From CAYVOV01 sp964453525 (GTDB lineage: Bacteria > Chloroflexota > Dehalococcoidia > Dehalococcoidales > UBA2162), in NCBI GenBank assembly GCA_964453525.1, contig CAYVOV010000002.1, forward strand, positions 1 through 64,000: a stretch of 64,000 bases of DNA. Direction: 5' to 3'. Shown one piece after another: positions 61,921 to 64,000 of the stretch (positions are counted from its first letter, which is position 1; every line of letters starts with the position of its first letter). The notes beneath the pieces were generated by a model that did not search any database, was not told where the DNA came from, and saw nothing but the letters and a program-made list of their open reading frames with translations. The position numbers and the translations under genes were made by a program.

Positions 61921-62158
61921 GAATACGAGGCAAAACTACGGTAGCAAATACGTGGCAGTAGATACGAGGGTAGTAGATACGAGCCTAATTTTCAAGGGTG
62001 GTCATTTAGGGGCCGGGGGGTCACCCCCTGGGTCACTTCCAATAGAGCTAGTAAATAGGCGATAAAACTACGGTAGCAGATAGGTGCCAGTAGATAGGAG
62101 GGTAGTAAATAGGAGTCCATATTTTTAGGGTGGTTATTAAGGGGCCGGGGGTGACCCC
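61921..62158. repeat. Iteron-like tandem array, two copies with 132-nt period
   Basis: Two imperfect copies (61921-62027 and 62053-62158) share AAAACTACGGTAGCA, four short units and a GC-rich end GGGGCCGGGGG...ACCCC. In copy A each unit contains ATACG (GAATACGAGG, AAATACGTGG, AGATACGAGG, AGATACGAGC); in copy B the same positions all contain ATAGG. In 61735-61860 there are further repeats of CACTGGTC-(A/G)-AACCAC. No gene is supported in 61583-62176. The location beside the recombinase suggests protein-binding sites. Confidence 0.7.
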
Positions 62159-62176
62159 TCCCTATAGGTGGGGATA

Positions 62177-62866
62177 CTATGCGCTGCTGGTACTCCAGAG
62201 TCTTTGGTACCAGTCTCTATGCTCATCACCAGACACCTTGCGGTATTTCATGGTGGTAGCAATGCTCTGGTGACCGAGATGCTCTTGTAGAAGCCTGAGA
62301 CCATCACTGGAACCATCAAGCTTGATGGCATGAGTAGCAAAGGCATCACGCAGCCGGTGCGGGCTGATACCCTTGACTTGTCCGGTCTCTCGATTAGCCA
62401 GCTTCTCCAGTCCCGCTCTTTCACCACAGCTCTTGATAATATACCAAGCAGCATAACGGGTTAGGCCAAAGAGCAGCCGATGACCGTTTACGCCTACAGG
62501 ACCACCACGAGTGATGTATTCTCTCAGCATATCAAGGGTATCATCATCCACTGGTAGAATCCGATGACGTCGGTGTTCTCTCTCATTAATTACTGCTTGT
62601 TCTACCATTAAGCCACACCCCGGACAGAACCGGGCAGTTCTACTTAACCTCTGCTTGCAGGTAGGACAGGAGAGTTTGATTCTCCTCTTCAAGTGGACAA
62701 TAGTAACTGTACCCTGGTCGAAGTCGATATCACTGACTGTAATACCCAAAGCCTCAGAGACTCGACAGCCAAGGCGGGCCAGCAACCTGACCAGGAGCTT
62801 ATCCCTTAGGCATTCAGCTGCTTGCTCAATCCGGTCTACTTCCCTTGGCTCAAGGTATGTCTTCAT
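62177..62866 (-). CDS. Tyrosine recombinase/integrase with inserted zinc ribbon
   Basis: This 229-residue protein holds only the catalytic domain: the first Arg in GCRVSEALG (about 33-41), HRLRDAF (about 168), HLGHQSIATTMKY with the H and catalytic Tyr. It lacks the N-terminal SAM-like core-binding domain of XerC/D. A zinc ribbon (LSCPTCKQRLSRTARFCPGCG, shortened: CPTCKQRL and FCPGCGL) is inserted after the first beta region. Such short recombinases occur on mobile elements. The gene reads toward the iteron array. Confidence 0.88.
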   Translation of the reverse strand: MKTYLEPREVDRIEQAAECLRDKLLVRLLARLGCRVSEALGITVSDIDFDQGTVTIVHLKRRIKLSCPTCKQRLSRTARFCPGCGLMVEQAVINEREHRRHRILPVDDDTLDMLREYITRGGPVGVNGHRLLFGLTRYAAWYIIKSCGERAGLEKLANRETGQVKGISPHRLRDAFATHAIKLDGSSDGLRLLQEHLGHQSIATTMKYRKVSGDEHRDWYQRLWSTSSA

Positions 62867-63155
62867 CTTGCTAGTTCTTAAAACATTTGATTTTTAACTT
62901 TTTGCATTCTTAGTATCCAACATAAAGTCATAAGGTTAAATTTCCAGAACGAGCTATATTATCATAACTTCCCAGCGGAGAAGGAAAATTTACAGACTCC
63001 GGAGTTTGACTTCATTATGAGACAAAAAGGGCATACTTAGTACTTGTAAATTTCAGTTGGATTCCACTTTCCTTTTTAATAAGATTCGTTATTTTCAAAA
63101 TATACCTAGGTACCACAGAAGTTTATTTGTCGGTAGTATTCTAGCGGGTCGTTTT

Positions 63156-63184
63156 TTGACAGGTCCATTTCAGGGTATTACACT
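63156..63184 (+). promoter_or_regulatory. Promoter of the response regulator gene
   Basis: TTGACA (63156-63161), a 17-nt spacer and TACACT (63179-63184), 65 nt before the start at 63250. The stretch 62867-63155 holds nothing else recognisable. Confidence 0.65.
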
Positions 63185-63249
63185 GTTAGTTGTACGGAAG
63201 TACGAGCCGGTCAGGTAGTAATATTTCCTGTTACACACAGGGGTGAGAG

Positions 63250-63918
63250 ATGGGTCGAATAAAGGTGCTTTTACTGGATGATAAAGAGATTCCGCGGGAG
63301 GCTTTAGCCCGACTACTCGATGAGCAAGAACAGATAGAGGTGGTTGCCCGATGCTCCAATGTTAAGAAAGCTCTTAAGGAGGTCGAACGAACTAAACCTG
63401 ACCTGGTCCTAGTAGATAGCAATCTATCCGAGTGTGATAGTAATGAAGCCGCCCGAAAGATAAATGAATCTGCCCCAGAGGTGAAGGTAGCCATGCTCAC
63501 TGATTCAAATAAGCAGGATGATATGATTTCTGCTATAGAATCAGGAGCCATCGGATACCTTCACAAGGAGAGTACAGTTGGTACCTTTATTGAGTCCATT
63601 GAAATAGTTGGTAAGGGCGGCGTTGTAATATCTTCTCAGGTGGCTGAAAAGCTTGGTGATAGATTGAGTTCAGTGCCCTCAGACAAAGAGCTTGCGCAAA
63701 CGATTCTTACTGAGCAGGAAATAGAGGTGGTAAAGCTGCTAGCAAAAGGTGCCAGCAATAAGGAAATAGCCAAGGCTCTATATATTGCAGAAAATACGGC
63801 CAAGGTACATGTTAAAAATATTCTGGGCAAACTGAAGTTGCGTAATCGTCAACAAATAGTAGCTTATGCCGTACAGAAGGGTCTTGTAACTGAAATAGAC
63901 GATAAAGAGAATAAGTAA
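63250..63918 (+). CDS. NarL/FixJ-type response regulator (LuxR HTH)
   Basis: This 222-residue protein has a receiver domain with acidic pocket D10/D11, phospho-acceptor D56 (LVLVDSNLS) and the conserved Lys in YLHKEST, followed by a linker and a LuxR helix-turn-helix (LTEQEIEVVKLLAKGASNKE and VHVKNILGKLKL). It regulates transcription when phosphorylated. No histidine kinase is adjacent, so it is an orphan in this window. Ribosome-binding site GGGGTGA is 7 nt before ATG. Confidence 0.92.
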   Translation: MGRIKVLLLDDKEIPREALARLLDEQEQIEVVARCSNVKKALKEVERTKPDLVLVDSNLSECDSNEAARKINESAPEVKVAMLTDSNKQDDMISAIESGAIGYLHKESTVGTFIESIEIVGKGGVVISSQVAEKLGDRLSSVPSDKELAQTILTEQEIEVVKLLAKGASNKEIAKALYIAENTAKVHVKNILGKLKLRNRQQIVAYAVQKGLVTEIDDKENK

Positions 63919-63954
63919 ATACCCAACAATTAGTTAATCATCTGAAGCGCTGCA

Positions 63955-63987
63955 AAAAGGGTTATCGAAAGATAGCCCTTTTCTTTT
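63955..63987 (+). terminator. Terminator of the response regulator gene
   Basis: A 12-bp stem AAAAGGGTTATC (63955-63966) / GATAGCCCTTTT (63971-63982) with loop GAAA (one G-U) is followed by CTTTT. Confidence 0.85.
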
Positions 63988-64000
63988 ATAAAAATACCCC

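Noticed and set aside
61921..62158. CRISPR array
   Set aside because: Two copies with 132-nt period and no constant repeat/variable spacer pattern; no cas genes in the window.

Overview
This window most likely comes from an uncultured anaerobic or micro-aerobic member of the Chloroflexota, probably Dehalococcoidia. That placement is inferred from gene content, with no rRNA to confirm it. The clues are an HspR-type heat-shock regulon, several small zinc-ribbon proteins of types common in that group, lipoprotein oligopeptide-binding proteins with poly-glutamate linkers, an aldehyde:ferredoxin-oxidoreductase/heterodisulfide-reductase cluster, a heliorhodopsin (typical of monoderm cells) and three genes that only make sense if UGA is read as selenocysteine.

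1-6 kb: a partial tRNA-Ala and a six-gene minus-strand heat-shock operon (dnaJ, hspR, methyltransferase, VTT-type membrane protein, alpha/beta-hydrolase-like protein, clpC) behind a consensus promoter. 6.2-8.3 kb: an Fe-S protein, then a compact plus-strand operon with promoter and terminator: a new 47-residue Cys-rich protein, a heliorhodopsin and a DUF167 protein. 8.3-28.3 kb: ordinary chromosome with zinc ribbons, an MFS exporter, two SBP_bac_5 lipoproteins each behind a long structured leader, a sirtuin with an altered TQN motif, a lipoprotein MsrA with selenocysteine at the catalytic position, a rubrerythrin-VIT1 iron transporter, a PLP enzyme and small conserved proteins.

28.6-37.3 kb: the main metabolic locus. 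A PaaX-type regulator is followed on the same strand by an AOR-family tungstoenzyme, an Fe-S subunit, a CCG-domain HdrBC/BamD-like protein, a 1031-residue HdrA with selenocysteine and an MvhD with selenocysteine. Family by family this matches the bamBCDEF order of class II benzoyl-CoA reductases. The likely role is low-potential electron transfer to an aromatic or other carboxylic/CoA substrate. 37.7-45.6 kb: a MATE exporter, DUF5679, a third SBP paralogue broken by a frameshift and preceded by a structured leader with a terminator in it, a second MFS protein, an NDP-forming acyl-CoA ligase alpha subunit and a cupin.

46-63 kb: an accessory, AT-richer island. It holds three neighbouring proteins with HEPN-like N-x3-H motifs, a PD-(D/E)XK-like protein, an LRR lipoprotein, a tightly overlapped five-gene operon (endonuclease IV, radical SAM, unknown, TIR/deoxyribosyltransferase-like, multi-TM protein), an Eco57I-like restriction-modification operon with a small winged-helix controller and palindromic operators, a 132-nt-period iteron-like array, and a tyrosine recombinase with a zinc ribbon inserted. 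The five-gene operon is the best candidate here for an undescribed defence or DNA-modification system. The window ends with a NarL-type response regulator and its terminator.
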